A DNA stretch of 37,487 nucleotides from Desulfobulbaceae bacterium. GTDB taxonomy: Bacteria > Desulfobacterota > Desulfobulbia > Desulfobulbales > Desulfobulbaceae. Location of the stretch: positions 11,155 to 48,641 of the forward strand of contig JAABPV010000014.1 of assembly GCA_011391865.1 (NCBI GenBank). The letters are read 5' to 3'. A model generated the notes under the pieces. It did not search any database, was not told the DNA's origin, and worked only from the letters and a program-made list of their open reading frames with translations. Positions 17,221-25,579 of this stretch are shown here, piece by piece; within the stretch, counting starts at the first letter, position 1; the number at the start of each line of letters is the position of its first letter. A program made the translations under genes and the position numbers.

Positions 17221-18297
17221 ATGATCCAGCGCAAACAGACCAAACAGATTTTCATCGGCCAAACTCCGGTTGGCGGCGGTGCACCGATCACGGTGCAGTC
17301 CATGACCAACACCGACACCCGCGACGCAGCGGCCACAGTCCGCCAGATCAAGGGGTTGGAGGAGGCGGGCTGCGAGATCATCCGGGTGGCGGTGCCGGAC
17401 ATGGAAGCGGCAATCGCCCTCCGTTCCATCCGCGAGCAGATCACGATTCCGCTAATTGCCGACATTCATTTTGATTCCCGGCTGGCCGTCGCGTCCTTGG
17501 AAAACGGAGCGCAGGCAATCCGCATCAATCCCGGCAATCTCGGCGGGCCGGACAAGCTGGCACGGGTGGTGGACGCGGCCAAGCTGCACAAGGCATCCAT
17601 CCGCGTTGGCGTGAATTCTGGCTCGATTGAGAAAGAGCTGCTGGAACAATACGGTTATCCCAGCCCGGAGAACTGCCGCGCCCTGATCGAAAGTGCGCTG
17701 AACAAGACAGCGGCCATTGAGCGACTGGGCTTCAGCGAGATCAAGATTTCCGTCAAGTCCTCTGACACGCTGACCACCATCGCCGCCTACCGCGAGCTGT
17801 CGCGGCGCACCGACTATCCGCTGCATCTCGGCGTGACCGAAGCGGGCGGCCTGATTCCCGGCACGGTCAAGTCCAGCGTCGCCCTTGGTATTCTGCTCTC
17901 AGAGGGCATTGGTGACACTTTCCGCATTTCGTTAACCCGCGATCCGCTGGAGGAAGTGCGGGTCGGCTTCGAGCTGCTCCGTTCTCTGCGCATCCGTGAG
18001 CGCGGGCCAGAGCTGATCTCCTGCCCAACCTGCGGACGCACCCGGATTGATCTCTTCTCGCTGGCTGAAGAGGTGGAGCGGGTCTTGCAGACCATGAAAT
18101 CCAACCTCAAGGTGGCGGTGATGGGCTGCGTGGTCAATGGCCCCGGCGAGGCGCGGGAAGCGGACATCGGTATTGCGGGTGGTCATGGCCTGGGCATCAT
18201 CTTCAAGAAGGGCGAAGTATTCAAGAAGCTACCAGAAGCCGAGCTACTGCCTGCGTTTTTGGAAGAATTGCGGAAGATGGATGCGGAGGCGAGGTGA
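17221..18297 (+). CDS. ispG: 4-hydroxy-3-methylbut-2-enyl diphosphate synthase (flavodoxin/ferredoxin)
   Basis: Penultimate enzyme of the MEP pathway; it converts MEcPP to HMBPP with a [4Fe-4S] cluster. The N-terminal TIM barrel shows VQSMTNTDTRDAAATVRQI and PLIADIHFDSRLA. The C-terminal cluster ligands are in SCPTCGRTRIDLF and MGCVVNGPGEA. The length of 358 aa matches the bacterial short form. It may be expressed from a promoter within the roughly 106-base gap after the AT-rich insert. Confidence 0.96.
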   Translation: MIQRKQTKQIFIGQTPVGGGAPITVQSMTNTDTRDAAATVRQIKGLEEAGCEIIRVAVPDMEAAIALRSIREQITIPLIADIHFDSRLAVASLENGAQAIRINPGNLGGPDKLARVVDAAKLHKASIRVGVNSGSIEKELLEQYGYPSPENCRALIESALNKTAAIERLGFSEIKISVKSSDTLTTIAAYRELSRRTDYPLHLGVTEAGGLIPGTVKSSVALGILLSEGIGDTFRISLTRDPLEEVRVGFELLRSLRIRERGPELISCPTCGRTRIDLFSLAEEVERVLQTMKSNLKVAVMGCVVNGPGEAREADIGIAGGHGLGIIFKKGEVFKKLPEAELLPAFLEELRKMDAEAR

Positions 18298-18338
18298 TGC
18301 CCGCCTCTAATCTCTATGAATAGAACAGGAGAACCGTA

Positions 18339-19088
18339 ATGGAAGAAATGCTTCACGTTCCTCATCCACCGTCCATCACCAGAAATGAGTTTAATTGCCC
18401 CCACTGTGGCGCACACTCCAGTCAAACATGGTTTGACTTGGCAGCAGAACCAATTAAGGAATGTGGCACCCCACAGCCATGCCATATCTTTGGGGGCACC
18501 CCTGTTATAAGTTTATCCCAAGTGCCGCCACCATTAAACTTATATTCTACTTCAAAGCAGACAGTCTATCGCTATACCACAGTTCTCAATCTTCACTTAA
18601 GCAAGTGCTTTACTTGCGAAAAGTTCTCGATCTGGGTTCACGATTCTTTAGTCTTCCCCAATAAGATTTACGTAGTCCCGCCAAACCCTGATCTTCCTGA
18701 TGACGTTAGACAAGACTATGAGGAAGCGAGCAAAATACTGGATATGTCTCCTCGTGGATCCGCTGCACTGCTTCGTCTTGCAATCCAGAAACTCTGCATT
18801 CATTTGGGAGAATCTGGCGAAAATATTAACAAAGACATTGCCTCTTTGGTAAAGAAAGGACTCGACCAGAGGGTGCAACAAGCTCTGGATATAGTACGAG
18901 TGGTAGGAAATAATGCTGTGCACCCTGGCAAGATGGATATAAACGATGATAAAGACACAGCAAGAACCCTGTTTAGACTCGTCAATCTCATTGCGGAGAA
19001 GATGATCAGCGAACCGAAGCACGTTCAGAGTCTTTTTGACTCGCTGCCCGAAGGTACTCGAAAACAAATAGAGAAGAGAGATAAATAG
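18339..19088 (+). CDS. DUF4145-like protein with zinc ribbon
   Basis: A 249-aa soluble protein. The N-terminus has two CxxC pairs (FNCPHCGAHS near residue 15 and KCFTCEKF near 90), suggesting a zinc ribbon. The C-terminal half carries the DUF4145 core: DMSPRGSAALLRLAIQKLC, then ALDIVRVVGNNAVHPGKMD. DUF4145 is common in restriction and anti-phage loci as well as alone; its activity is unknown. GGAG precedes the ATG. It is more AT-rich than ispG and is followed by a toxin-antitoxin remnant, so this is probably another acquired patch. Confidence 0.78.
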   Translation: MEEMLHVPHPPSITRNEFNCPHCGAHSSQTWFDLAAEPIKECGTPQPCHIFGGTPVISLSQVPPPLNLYSTSKQTVYRYTTVLNLHLSKCFTCEKFSIWVHDSLVFPNKIYVVPPNPDLPDDVRQDYEEASKILDMSPRGSAALLRLAIQKLCIHLGESGENINKDIASLVKKGLDQRVQQALDIVRVVGNNAVHPGKMDINDDKDTARTLFRLVNLIAEKMISEPKHVQSLFDSLPEGTRKQIEKRDK

Positions 19089-19177
19089 TTGCGAGTTACG
19101 CAGGGCAGCTCGCTCGGAAAAAAATCCCATTGACTTTTGCCGCAGCAGCAAGAAGAATGCAGGAAAGAAGGTGGTCT

Positions 19178-19369
19178 GTGAGAACGACCTTGAATCTGCC
19201 GGAAGAGCTGTTGCGTGAAGTAATGCGGACGACACGCAGCAAAACAAAAACAAGCGTCGTCACGCTCGCTTTAGAAGAGCTGGTGAAGAAGACAAAAAGT
19301 TCTGAGTTGAAAAAACACAAAGGAACAATTGACTTGGGGATCAATTTGGACGAACTCAGGGGCCGCTGA
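19178..19369 (+). CDS. vapB: VapB-type antitoxin (orphaned)
   Basis: From a GTG at 19178 the product is a 63-aa RHH antitoxin beginning RTTLNLPEELLREVMRTTRSK. It ends with a tail (IDLGINLDELRGR) that would bind the toxin. An ATG at 19130 gives a longer, less typical N-terminus; AAGG before 19178 supports the shorter form. The next gene, overlapping by TGATG, is the beginning of a VapC toxin that stops after 20 codons. The antitoxin therefore has no local partner and may act only as a regulator, or protect against a VapC elsewhere. Confidence 0.75.
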   Translation: MRTTLNLPEELLREVMRTTRSKTKTSVVTLALEELVKKTKSSELKKHKGTIDLGINLDELRGR

Positions 19370-19431
19370 TGCAGGTTCTCGTGGACACGTCGGTCTGGAT
19401 TGATTATTTCAGAACTGGAATTTCAAACTAA
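19369..19431 (+). pseudogene. vapC: VapC toxin fragment (first 20 codons)
   Basis: The ATG overlaps the vapB stop. The peptide reads MQVLVDTSVWIDYFRTGISN and ends at TAA. VDTSVWIDYFR is the classic VapC/PIN N-terminus with the first catalytic aspartate. The other acidic residues (normally over the next 110 or so codons) are absent: the following bases run into the leader of a membrane-protein gene. I read this as a deletion that disarmed the toxin. Confidence 0.75.
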
Positions 19432-19499
19432 TGCTCAGCATTCTTGATTTTGAGAGACATATCCCTGAATCAGTCTCTCACCCGCCACAGGAGCGCAGC

Positions 19500-20375
19500 A
19501 TGAAACCACTGATGCGGAAAGCATTGCTGTCTGCCGCCGGAATCCTCACTGCTGTCCTGCTTTTTCTGTCCCCCGGCCTGCGCCTGCCGGTGCTGGACGA
19601 CCAAGCCGATGCCTATTTCCGCGCCGCGATCACTAAGGGCGGGCTTTCTTACGCCACCTGCCGAGTGATCAACGCCTCGGTTTCCATCATTGAGGAGTCC
19701 AGCCTGCATTTGCAGCCCGGCGGGGTCGGCGTGTCTCTGGCGGTCGGCCAAGCCCTTGATCCGATTGACGACCTCACGGAGCGGGTTTCTGATGTCTTGG
19801 TGACAGCGGTCATCTCGCTGGGTGTGCAGAAATTGGCCTATGAAATCGGCATCTCGCTTGCGCCGCCCGCGCTGGCTGTTCTGCTGCTGCTCCTTTCGCT
19901 GCTGGTCTGGTTCGGCGGCGAAAGGGCGGCCTTTGCGCAGAAAACGCTGCTCCGCTTTTCGCTGCTCCTCTTTGCGGCCCGCTTCTGCCTGCCGGTCTCC
20001 TCGCTGATCAACGACGCAGTCAACGAGACTTTCTTCAATGACCGGATCGAGGAGGTGCGCGGCAATCTGGCCGCCGGTTCCGCCGGGTTCGACAAGCTGA
20101 AGGATTTCCACCTGCCGGATGGCGGCATCTTTGGAACAGCCGCCTTTCTCAAGCAGAAATCAGCGGAACTGCGCGAGGCGTTGACCGAGGTCAGCAAAAA
20201 CATCGGCAGCCTGACTGAGAATCTCCTCCAGCTCGCCTTCCTCTATCTCGGCATTTTCCTGATTCAGGTCATCATTCTGCCGCTGGCGGCCTTCTTCGTG
20301 CTGGCCAAGACCGCCAACGCCCTGTTCGGCACCAATATTCCGCTGCTGGCCGCTTCGTCCTCAGTTCAAGACTGA
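19500..20375 (+). CDS. Inner-membrane protein of unknown function
   Basis: A 291-aa protein with an N-terminal hydrophobic segment (ALLSAAGILTAVLLFLSP), two further segments near residues 140-180 (LAVLLLLLSLLVWFGG and LRFSLLLFAARFCLPVSSL) and a C-terminal one (LLQLAFLYLGIFLIQVIILP). The region in between may be periplasmic and helical. No family is recognised. The start at 19500 is chosen because AGGAG precedes MKPLMRKALL; upstream codons to 19431 are open but lack a ribosome site. Its last 15 bases overlap the minus-strand gene's end. Confidence 0.78.
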   Translation: MKPLMRKALLSAAGILTAVLLFLSPGLRLPVLDDQADAYFRAAITKGGLSYATCRVINASVSIIEESSLHLQPGGVGVSLAVGQALDPIDDLTERVSDVLVTAVISLGVQKLAYEIGISLAPPALAVLLLLLSLLVWFGGERAAFAQKTLLRFSLLLFAARFCLPVSSLINDAVNETFFNDRIEEVRGNLAAGSAGFDKLKDFHLPDGGIFGTAAFLKQKSAELREALTEVSKNIGSLTENLLQLAFLYLGIFLIQVIILPLAAFFVLAKTANALFGTNIPLLAASSSVQD

Positions 20376-20801
20376 GCGGCGGAGCGCGGCGAGCATGTCC
20401 TCGCGCCGCAAAAGGCTCAACGCGCCGCCGGAATGCGGAACACCCTCCGCTGTCCGGCGGGTGTAGGCCCACGCCGGAAGTTTGCCGCCGTCTTCCAGTC
20501 TGACCATAACTTTTTCCCGCTGATACAGCGTCGGTGTCTCCTCCCATAAATCCGCCGCCCGCAAAGCCTCTGCGTCTAACTCCAACAAGCTGCCGGAGAC
20601 GCTGCCCGCCGGATCGGGCTTGATAAACAGCCAGCCTTCGGGCGCAACATGCAGCGTCCAGCCCAGCAGCGCGGCCTTGCGCATCCGGCATGGCGCACCA
20701 AAAAGAATCCGCTGAAGTTCCGCATCCTGCAAGGTGCCGTAGGCGAAGAGCAGTTCAAGCTGCGCTGTCTCTTGTTCAGCCTTTTGTGTCTTCTCGCTCA
20801 T
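20361..20801 (-). CDS. Gamma-glutamylcyclotransferase-like (AIG2-type) protein
   Basis: A 146-aa protein with LLFAYGTLQDAELQRILFG near the N-terminus, the YGTL motif of the GGCT fold. WLFIKPDPAGSVSGSLLEL follows, then the acidic ALRAADLWEETPTLYQREKV region that supplies the catalytic glutamate in this fold. Family members remove gamma-glutamyl groups as 5-oxoproline or cleave related amide bonds; the substrate here is unknown. The ATG at 20801 (MSEKTQKAEQE) is preferred over an upstream TTG. It is divergent from the TPR lipoprotein, with array 3 in the gap. Confidence 0.82.
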   Translation of the reverse strand: MSEKTQKAEQETAQLELLFAYGTLQDAELQRILFGAPCRMRKAALLGWTLHVAPEGWLFIKPDPAGSVSGSLLELDAEALRAADLWEETPTLYQREKVMVRLEDGGKLPAWAYTRRTAEGVPHSGGALSLLRREDMLAALRRSVLN

Positions 20802-20843
20802 GGTTGCCAAATGGAATCAACCTCTTCATCCTCAGCCGCATTT

Positions 20844-21116
20844 CTTTGCTGCTGAGATACGTCCCTTTGCTGCCGAACAGAAACCTTCTGCTGCCGAGCC
20901 GCGCAAGGTTTCAGCTCGGCAGCAAAGATCGCGTGCTTGGCCGCCGCCGGCAATTGCCAAGCAACAGAAGGTTGTTGCTTGGCCCGCAAAAGCTCTTGCT
21001 TGACAGAAGCCTCTTGCTGCCCGGCAGCAGCCTTCTTTTGCCTGGCCGCATTTCCTTGCTGCCGACCTGACGGCGGACGCTGCCCGCCTGCCGCCTTTTC
21101 TCAGCAGGCGGCGGAA
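20844..21116. repeat. 21-bp tandem array 3 (13 exact-length units)
   Basis: Units start every 21 bases from 20844 to 21096 without a single length change. Most contain a core like CTTGCTGCC, then CG and CAGAAGC-like bases; two or three units carry an inverted-looking version (CTCGGCAGCAAAG). In one plus frame the heptads read LLLPSRA, RLLLGPQ, LLLPGSS and LLLPGRI; other frames are open too. The sequence is unrelated to arrays 1 and 2, but the period is identical. It fills the 390-base gap between two divergent genes. Confidence 0.88.
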
Positions 21117-21194
21117 CTGCCTTGTTAATCTGCGGCAGCCATGTTATATCATGCAAGAAAGATATTCACCATTCTTCAAGCCTGTTGCAACGCC

Positions 21195-23066
21195 ATGCTT
21201 TCTTTTTTTTCCGTCCGACGGACGCATGTCCCGCTGGCTGCCCTTCTGCTCTGGCTGGCTGCCAGCAGCTGCGCAACCAAAACCCAGCCCGATCCGCCGC
21301 CTGCCCAGCCGCAGAGCGCGGCATCAGATGCCGCGCCCGTTGCATCCGCGCCGGAGCCTGTTGCCGCGTCTGAACAGCCCGCAGCAGCCTTGAGCCGTCC
21401 CAAGGACGGCAGCGATTACGGGTGCAGCTCGTTTTATTTCCTCTGGGGCCGTCATGCCGAGCTGGAGGGAAAACACGAGGCCGCGCTCGATGCGTATGAG
21501 AAGGCCTTGATCTGCGATCCGAAGGCGGATTTTGTCATCAGCAAAATGCCGGACATCCTGCTGCGTCTCAACCGCAGCGACGATGCGGCAGCGCGGCTGA
21601 ACGAGTATCTGGCGCACAAGCCTGACGACGCGGCCGCCAGAATGCAGCTGGCTAAAATTTTTGTCAGCAGCGGCAAATTAGAAGAAGCAGCGGAGCAGTA
21701 CCGGAAGGCGAACGAACTCAATCCAAAGGACAGCTCCGCGCTGCTGCTGCTCAGCGAGCTGCATCTGGCGCAGAACCGGCACGATCTGGCCAAGACCGCC
21801 CTGCGCGAGGTGTTGGCGGCGGACAGCGATTCTTCCGCCGCCCACATACTCCTTGCCCGCCTGCTGGCCGAGGAGAAAAATTATGCGCAGGCGGCGGAGC
21901 ACTACCGCAAAGCCCTTGCTCTCAGCCCTTCTGACGACCTGTGGCTGGAGCTGGCCGACACGCTGATGCAGCAGCGGCAGCCTAGCCAGGCGGTCAAAAT
22001 CTATCAGGAGCTGCTGGAAAAGGACGAGCTGAACGAGGAGGCGAGGATCTCGCTCATCCACGCCTGGCTGCTCATGAACAATGAGAAGAAAGCAATGGTC
22101 GAGCTGGACCAGCTCAAGGAACTGGTCGGTAGCGCGGAGCGGGCCGAGCTGACCGTGGCCAAGCTCTACATCCGCTGGGAAGAGCTTGGCAAAGCGGCGA
22201 CCATGCTGAAAAAGCTGCTGGCCAAAGAGAACATCTCCGAAGCCCGCCACCTGCTCGGCGCACTTCAGTTTCAGAGGAAAAAATATAAAGACGCGCTGAA
22301 GACGCTGAAGAAGATCAGCCCGGAGGATGAGGAGTACGAAGACGCGCTGATTCTTCAGGTGCGCGCCTTGCGCGAGCTGAAGCGGCAGGACGAGGCCATG
22401 CGGATGCTGGAAACCGTGCTGGCTGACAGCGAGCAGCAGTTCAGCCCCGAACTCTGGGCCTTGCTCGCCAGCCTTCAGCAGGCGGCAGAGCTGGATGAAG
22501 CCTGCGGCAAAACCCTTGCCCGCGCCTTGAAGGCCCATCCTGACGACGAGCTGCTGCTTTATGATTACGGACTTTCCTTAGACAGGGTCGGGCAGAAAAA
22601 GCAGGCTCTGAAAGTGATGCGGAAGCTGATCAAGATCAATCCCAATCACGCGGGCGCATTAAATTATGTCGGCTACATTTGGGCGGAGAACAAGGTCAAT
22701 TTGAGCAAAGCCTTTCTCTACCTCACCAAGGCCAAGGAGCTGCTGCCGGACAACATCCACATCCAGGACAGCCTCGGCTGGCTGCACCGGCAAATGGGCA
22801 ATCTGGAGGAGGCGCGGAAAATACTGGAGCAGGCTGCCGCAATGCCCCAAGCTGACCCGCTGGTGCTGGATCATCTTGCTGAGACGTATTCAGCTGCGGG
22901 ATGCAAAGAAAAAGCCCTCACGACATGGAAAAAGACTCTGAAGCTGCACAGCGGCAAAAAGAGGGCAGGCGAGGGGAAAAAGGCGCAGCTGCGGCGCGAG
23001 CGCGAACAGAAGCGCATTCAGGAAAAAATTGACCGGCTGGAAAATAAGAAGGAGAAGAAAAAATGA
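21195..23066 (+). CDS. TPR-repeat lipoprotein
   Basis: About 623 aa from the ATG at 21195, which gives a lipoprotein signal (PLAALLLWLAASSC, with the lipid cysteine). An in-frame ATG at 21141 would add 18 residues; neither has a clear ribosome site. The mature chain has an alanine/proline linker and then about 14 TPR helical pairs (e.g. HYRKALALSPSDDLWLELAD and GALNYVGYIWAENKVNLSKA), ending in a basic coiled tail. The last part (NYVGYIWAE, IQDSLGWLHRQMGNLEEA) resembles TPR proteins encoded next to LolB/DUF4292 proteins. The next gene overlaps by ATGA and is LolB-like, so the two probably act together in outer-membrane lipoprotein handling or envelope assembly (inference). Confidence 0.85.
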   Translation: MLSFFSVRRTHVPLAALLLWLAASSCATKTQPDPPPAQPQSAASDAAPVASAPEPVAASEQPAAALSRPKDGSDYGCSSFYFLWGRHAELEGKHEAALDAYEKALICDPKADFVISKMPDILLRLNRSDDAAARLNEYLAHKPDDAAARMQLAKIFVSSGKLEEAAEQYRKANELNPKDSSALLLLSELHLAQNRHDLAKTALREVLAADSDSSAAHILLARLLAEEKNYAQAAEHYRKALALSPSDDLWLELADTLMQQRQPSQAVKIYQELLEKDELNEEARISLIHAWLLMNNEKKAMVELDQLKELVGSAERAELTVAKLYIRWEELGKAATMLKKLLAKENISEARHLLGALQFQRKKYKDALKTLKKISPEDEEYEDALILQVRALRELKRQDEAMRMLETVLADSEQQFSPELWALLASLQQAAELDEACGKTLARALKAHPDDELLLYDYGLSLDRVGQKKQALKVMRKLIKINPNHAGALNYVGYIWAENKVNLSKAFLYLTKAKELLPDNIHIQDSLGWLHRQMGNLEEARKILEQAAAMPQADPLVLDHLAETYSAAGCKEKALTTWKKTLKLHSGKKRAGEGKKAQLRREREQKRIQEKIDRLENKKEKKK

Positions 23067-23875
23067 GAGCTGTTCGTTCTGAATTCGCCTGCATCTGTCT
23101 TGCCGCTCTGCTGCTCGGCGGCTGCGCGGCGCGGCTGCCGCAGCAGACCACACAGCTTGACGGCGCAGAGCTGAAGCGGGCTGAGGAGCGGCTGAGCCGT
23201 TTTCTCAGCCAGACCTGCGTGGAGGCGGTGGACAGCGAGGCGAGGCTGACGTGGAAAGCCTATGCCCAGCAGGAAACCTATCCTGCTTCCGTGCAAGCGG
23301 CGGCTCCGGCCTTGCTCCGGCTCGCGCTGAACGACCCGCTGGGCAGGCCGCTGCTCCTGCTGGCGGCGGATGAAAAGAGCTTCACTTTGGCGGACAACCG
23401 AAAGGCGCAGGGTTACACCGGCAGCACTGAGCTGCGCTTTGTCCGCCGCTTTCTACCCGCGTTCATCCCGATCAATGACCTCTTTTTCTGGTTGAGCGGT
23501 CGGGTGCGGCCAGAGCGGATGCAGGCTGCTGCTGTCCGTGTTGACCGTGACGGCGGTCTTTGGTGGCATGGCGGCTCGTCAGACGGCAAAACCGTCCACA
23601 TCCTCGCCTTGGACGCAAAGAACCGCCTCAGCCGTCACATGGTCGCGGACAAGAAGACGGACGAAATTCTTTTCGAGGCCCGCTACAGCGACCACTTGGC
23701 AACAACCAGCAACTGCGCTTGGCCGGGCCGGATCGAGCTGTCTGGTAAGAGCTTGGAGGCGGAGTATGCCATTGAGTTCAGCGAAATCTTTAGCTTCGCC
23801 CCAATTGACCGGCAGCGTTTTCAGATTAAGCTGCCTCCGCATTTCAAGGTCAAGGAGATGACCAACAAGGATTAG
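23063..23875 (+). CDS. LolB/DUF4292-like outer-membrane lipoprotein
   Basis: A 270-aa protein with a lipoprotein signal (CICLAALLLGGCAARLP). The mature part begins with a charged helix and then beta-rich sequence: LLRLALNDPLGRPLLLLAADEKSFTL resembles the region of LolB/DUF4292 where beta strands form the lipid-binding cavity, followed by FLPAFIPINDLFFWLSGRV. The closing stretch RQRFQIKLPPHFKVKEM also fits. LolB receives lipoproteins from LolA and inserts them in the outer membrane; whether this one does so cannot be told from sequence. It is coupled to the TPR gene by ATGA. Its stop overlaps the minus-strand AMIN gene's stop by 4 bases. Confidence 0.72.
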   Translation: MRAVRSEFACICLAALLLGGCAARLPQQTTQLDGAELKRAEERLSRFLSQTCVEAVDSEARLTWKAYAQQETYPASVQAAAPALLRLALNDPLGRPLLLLAADEKSFTLADNRKAQGYTGSTELRFVRRFLPAFIPINDLFFWLSGRVRPERMQAAAVRVDRDGGLWWHGGSSDGKTVHILALDAKNRLSRHMVADKKTDEILFEARYSDHLATTSNCAWPGRIELSGKSLEAEYAIEFSEIFSFAPIDRQRFQIKLPPHFKVKEMTNKD

Positions 23876-24822
23876 TTCAGCCTTTTGGCCGGACCGGCTA
23901 AGGGGTTGATGATCAGGACAAAGAGGTTGTCGTTTTTGAAAAAGACCTGCTGGAGGTCGTAGCTGTTGTCCGGGGCCAGATCGAGCACCACCCGGATTTT
24001 CCGCCCGGCCTCGTCCCGCTCGATGCGGATGCCCCGGACATGCTTTCCGTCCGCAGGGATGCTCTCCGGCAGACGCTCTCCGGCGGCGGTGTCTTGGAAG
24101 TCGCAGACCACCCTCGGCTTTTTCTCCTCCAGCCCGAAGACAACCGGCGGATGGAATTTGTTCAGCCGGAACATGATCATCTCGCCCCGGTTAGAATTTT
24201 TCTCAAAAAGCACGGAAGACAGCACCGTCATCCCTGCGGACGGCTTGGGGTTGGACGGCGGAGCGGCAGGTTTCGGCGGCTCTTGGGCGGCGGCAGGAGG
24301 GCGGGGCTTTTCTTCCGCACGGGGACGGGGCGGCGGCGGGGTCTTTTCGGCTGTCGGCGACCAGATCATCGAGGCGGGCGTGGACGGACGGACAGGAGCC
24401 GCAGCGGCGGCCTTGCCCGGCTCAGGCCGCACACGGGCATCATGCACCACCACGGTCAGGATCTTGCCGCCTTCTTTGAAACTCTTCACCTGCCTGCCCG
24501 GCACGAGATCAAAAACGACCCGCGTTTTGTTCTCATGTAGGCCGATTCGGATGCGCTGAATCAGCGCGCCCTTGGTTTCGATGTTGTTCTTGATCCGCTT
24601 GGAAACGCTGGCACCGCTGAAATCAAAGACCATGCGCGGGCTGCCGTCCTTCATCGGAAACGAATGCGGATCAACCGGCTGGCTGAGGCGGAAATGGACC
24701 CGCTCCTCGTTCGCGGACACCGCCTCAAAGCGGATATCCTCTATCTGCGCCGCCAGCGCAGGCAGGCAGCGGAATAGTACAGTCAGCAGCGCGAGGGCCG
24801 CCGCAGAAATGATTCTCGACAT
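23872..24822 (-). CDS. Periplasmic protein with two AMIN domains
   Basis: A 316-aa protein with a signal peptide (ALALLTVLFRCLPALAAQI). The first AMIN-type domain covers about residues 27-128 (VHFRLSQPVDPHSFPM, PRMVFDFSGA, TRVVFDLVPG). A proline/alanine-rich linker follows (about 130-195), then a second AMIN-type domain (IMFRLNKFHPPVVFGLEEKK, PRVVCDFQD, IRVVLDLAPD). AMIN domains bind peptidoglycan or direct proteins to septum or pole, and usually precede amidases or secretins. No catalytic domain is present here, so it may be an adaptor. A sigma-70-like promoter lies upstream. Confidence 0.82.
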   Translation of the reverse strand: MSRIISAAALALLTVLFRCLPALAAQIEDIRFEAVSANEERVHFRLSQPVDPHSFPMKDGSPRMVFDFSGASVSKRIKNNIETKGALIQRIRIGLHENKTRVVFDLVPGRQVKSFKEGGKILTVVVHDARVRPEPGKAAAAAPVRPSTPASMIWSPTAEKTPPPPRPRAEEKPRPPAAAQEPPKPAAPPSNPKPSAGMTVLSSVLFEKNSNRGEMIMFRLNKFHPPVVFGLEEKKPRVVCDFQDTAAGERLPESIPADGKHVRGIRIERDEAGRKIRVVLDLAPDNSYDLQQVFFKNDNLFVLIINPLAGPAKRLN

Positions 24823-24879
24823 TGGTTTGTCCGGGGTTGCCGCTGAGGGGGAAATAGTTTTGACAGAGAACCTACTTTG

Positions 24880-24907
24880 AATATAACCTCCACCATTCCT
24901 GTGTCAA
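24880..24907 (-). promoter_or_regulatory. Sigma-70-like promoter for the AMIN gene
   Basis: On the minus strand TTGACA (24902-24907) and TATATT (24880-24885) are separated by 16 bases, about 60 bases upstream of the AMIN gene start. The 340-base gap between this gene and nusB otherwise shows no gene that I can support. Confidence 0.6.
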
Positions 24908-25162
24908 CTGATTTCGCCGCTGCGACCCGCAACCACCATGAACCGCCAGCAAATCCTGCCTGAACTTTTGCAAGATTTGCACAAATTCATCATGAGTCTA
25001 CGTCCTATCAGCCACTCCGGCTGTGCCCGGATAGAGTCCGGTTGACATAGCGGTTTTGGATTGGGCGGTGCTCAAAACATCCTTTCCAGAAAACGGTTAG
25101 TTGCGCAACTTTGCACAACCTCTGGAAATATGGTTGGAGGCTGCTTCCAGAATCCGCCTGTC

Positions 25163-25579
25163 TCAACCATTCCCTTGCAGGTTGTCCAAGATGCCGTTGA
25201 TGAAGCCGACTGAATCCGGCTCGGCGTAGCGTTTGGCGATTTCCAATGCCTCGTTGATGGCGACAGTCGCCGGGACATCCTCGCCGTGCTTGATCTCGTA
25301 GGCGGCGATGCGGAGGATGTTGCGGTCAACAGCGGCCATGCGCTCCACCCGCCAGTTGTGGGAGGAACTGGAAAGTAGGTTGTCAATTTCTTTCCGATAC
25401 TGGCAAATACCGACAATGAGTTGTTCAGCATACGGAATGGACTTGGCATCCGCCTGAAAAGAGATGCAAAATGCATTCACGCGGTCCAGCAGCTCTTCTT
25501 CGCCGCAGGAGCCTTCCTGCACGTCGTGGCCGTAGAGGAACTGGAGGGCCAGTTCCCGTGATTTTCGTCGCAATCCCAT
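25163..25579 (-). CDS. nusB: Transcription antitermination protein NusB
   Basis: RNA-binding partner of S10 (NusE) that recognises boxA in rRNA operons. A 138-aa all-helical protein: RRKSRELALQFLYGHDVQ at the N-terminus, MAAVDRNILRIAAYEIKH in the middle and PATVAINEALEIAKRYAEPD then GFINGILDNL at the end, all typical. It overlaps the ribH stop by one base and closes the riboflavin cluster, the usual ribH-nusB arrangement. Confidence 0.95.
   Translation of the reverse strand: MGLRRKSRELALQFLYGHDVQEGSCGEEELLDRVNAFCISFQADAKSIPYAEQLIVGICQYRKEIDNLLSSSSHNWRVERMAAVDRNILRIAAYEIKHGEDVPATVAINEALEIAKRYAEPDSVGFINGILDNLQGNG

Noticed and set aside
25072-25476. Minus-strand ORF overlapping nusB in another frame
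   Set aside because: nusB is clearly the coding frame; the alternative has no family features.
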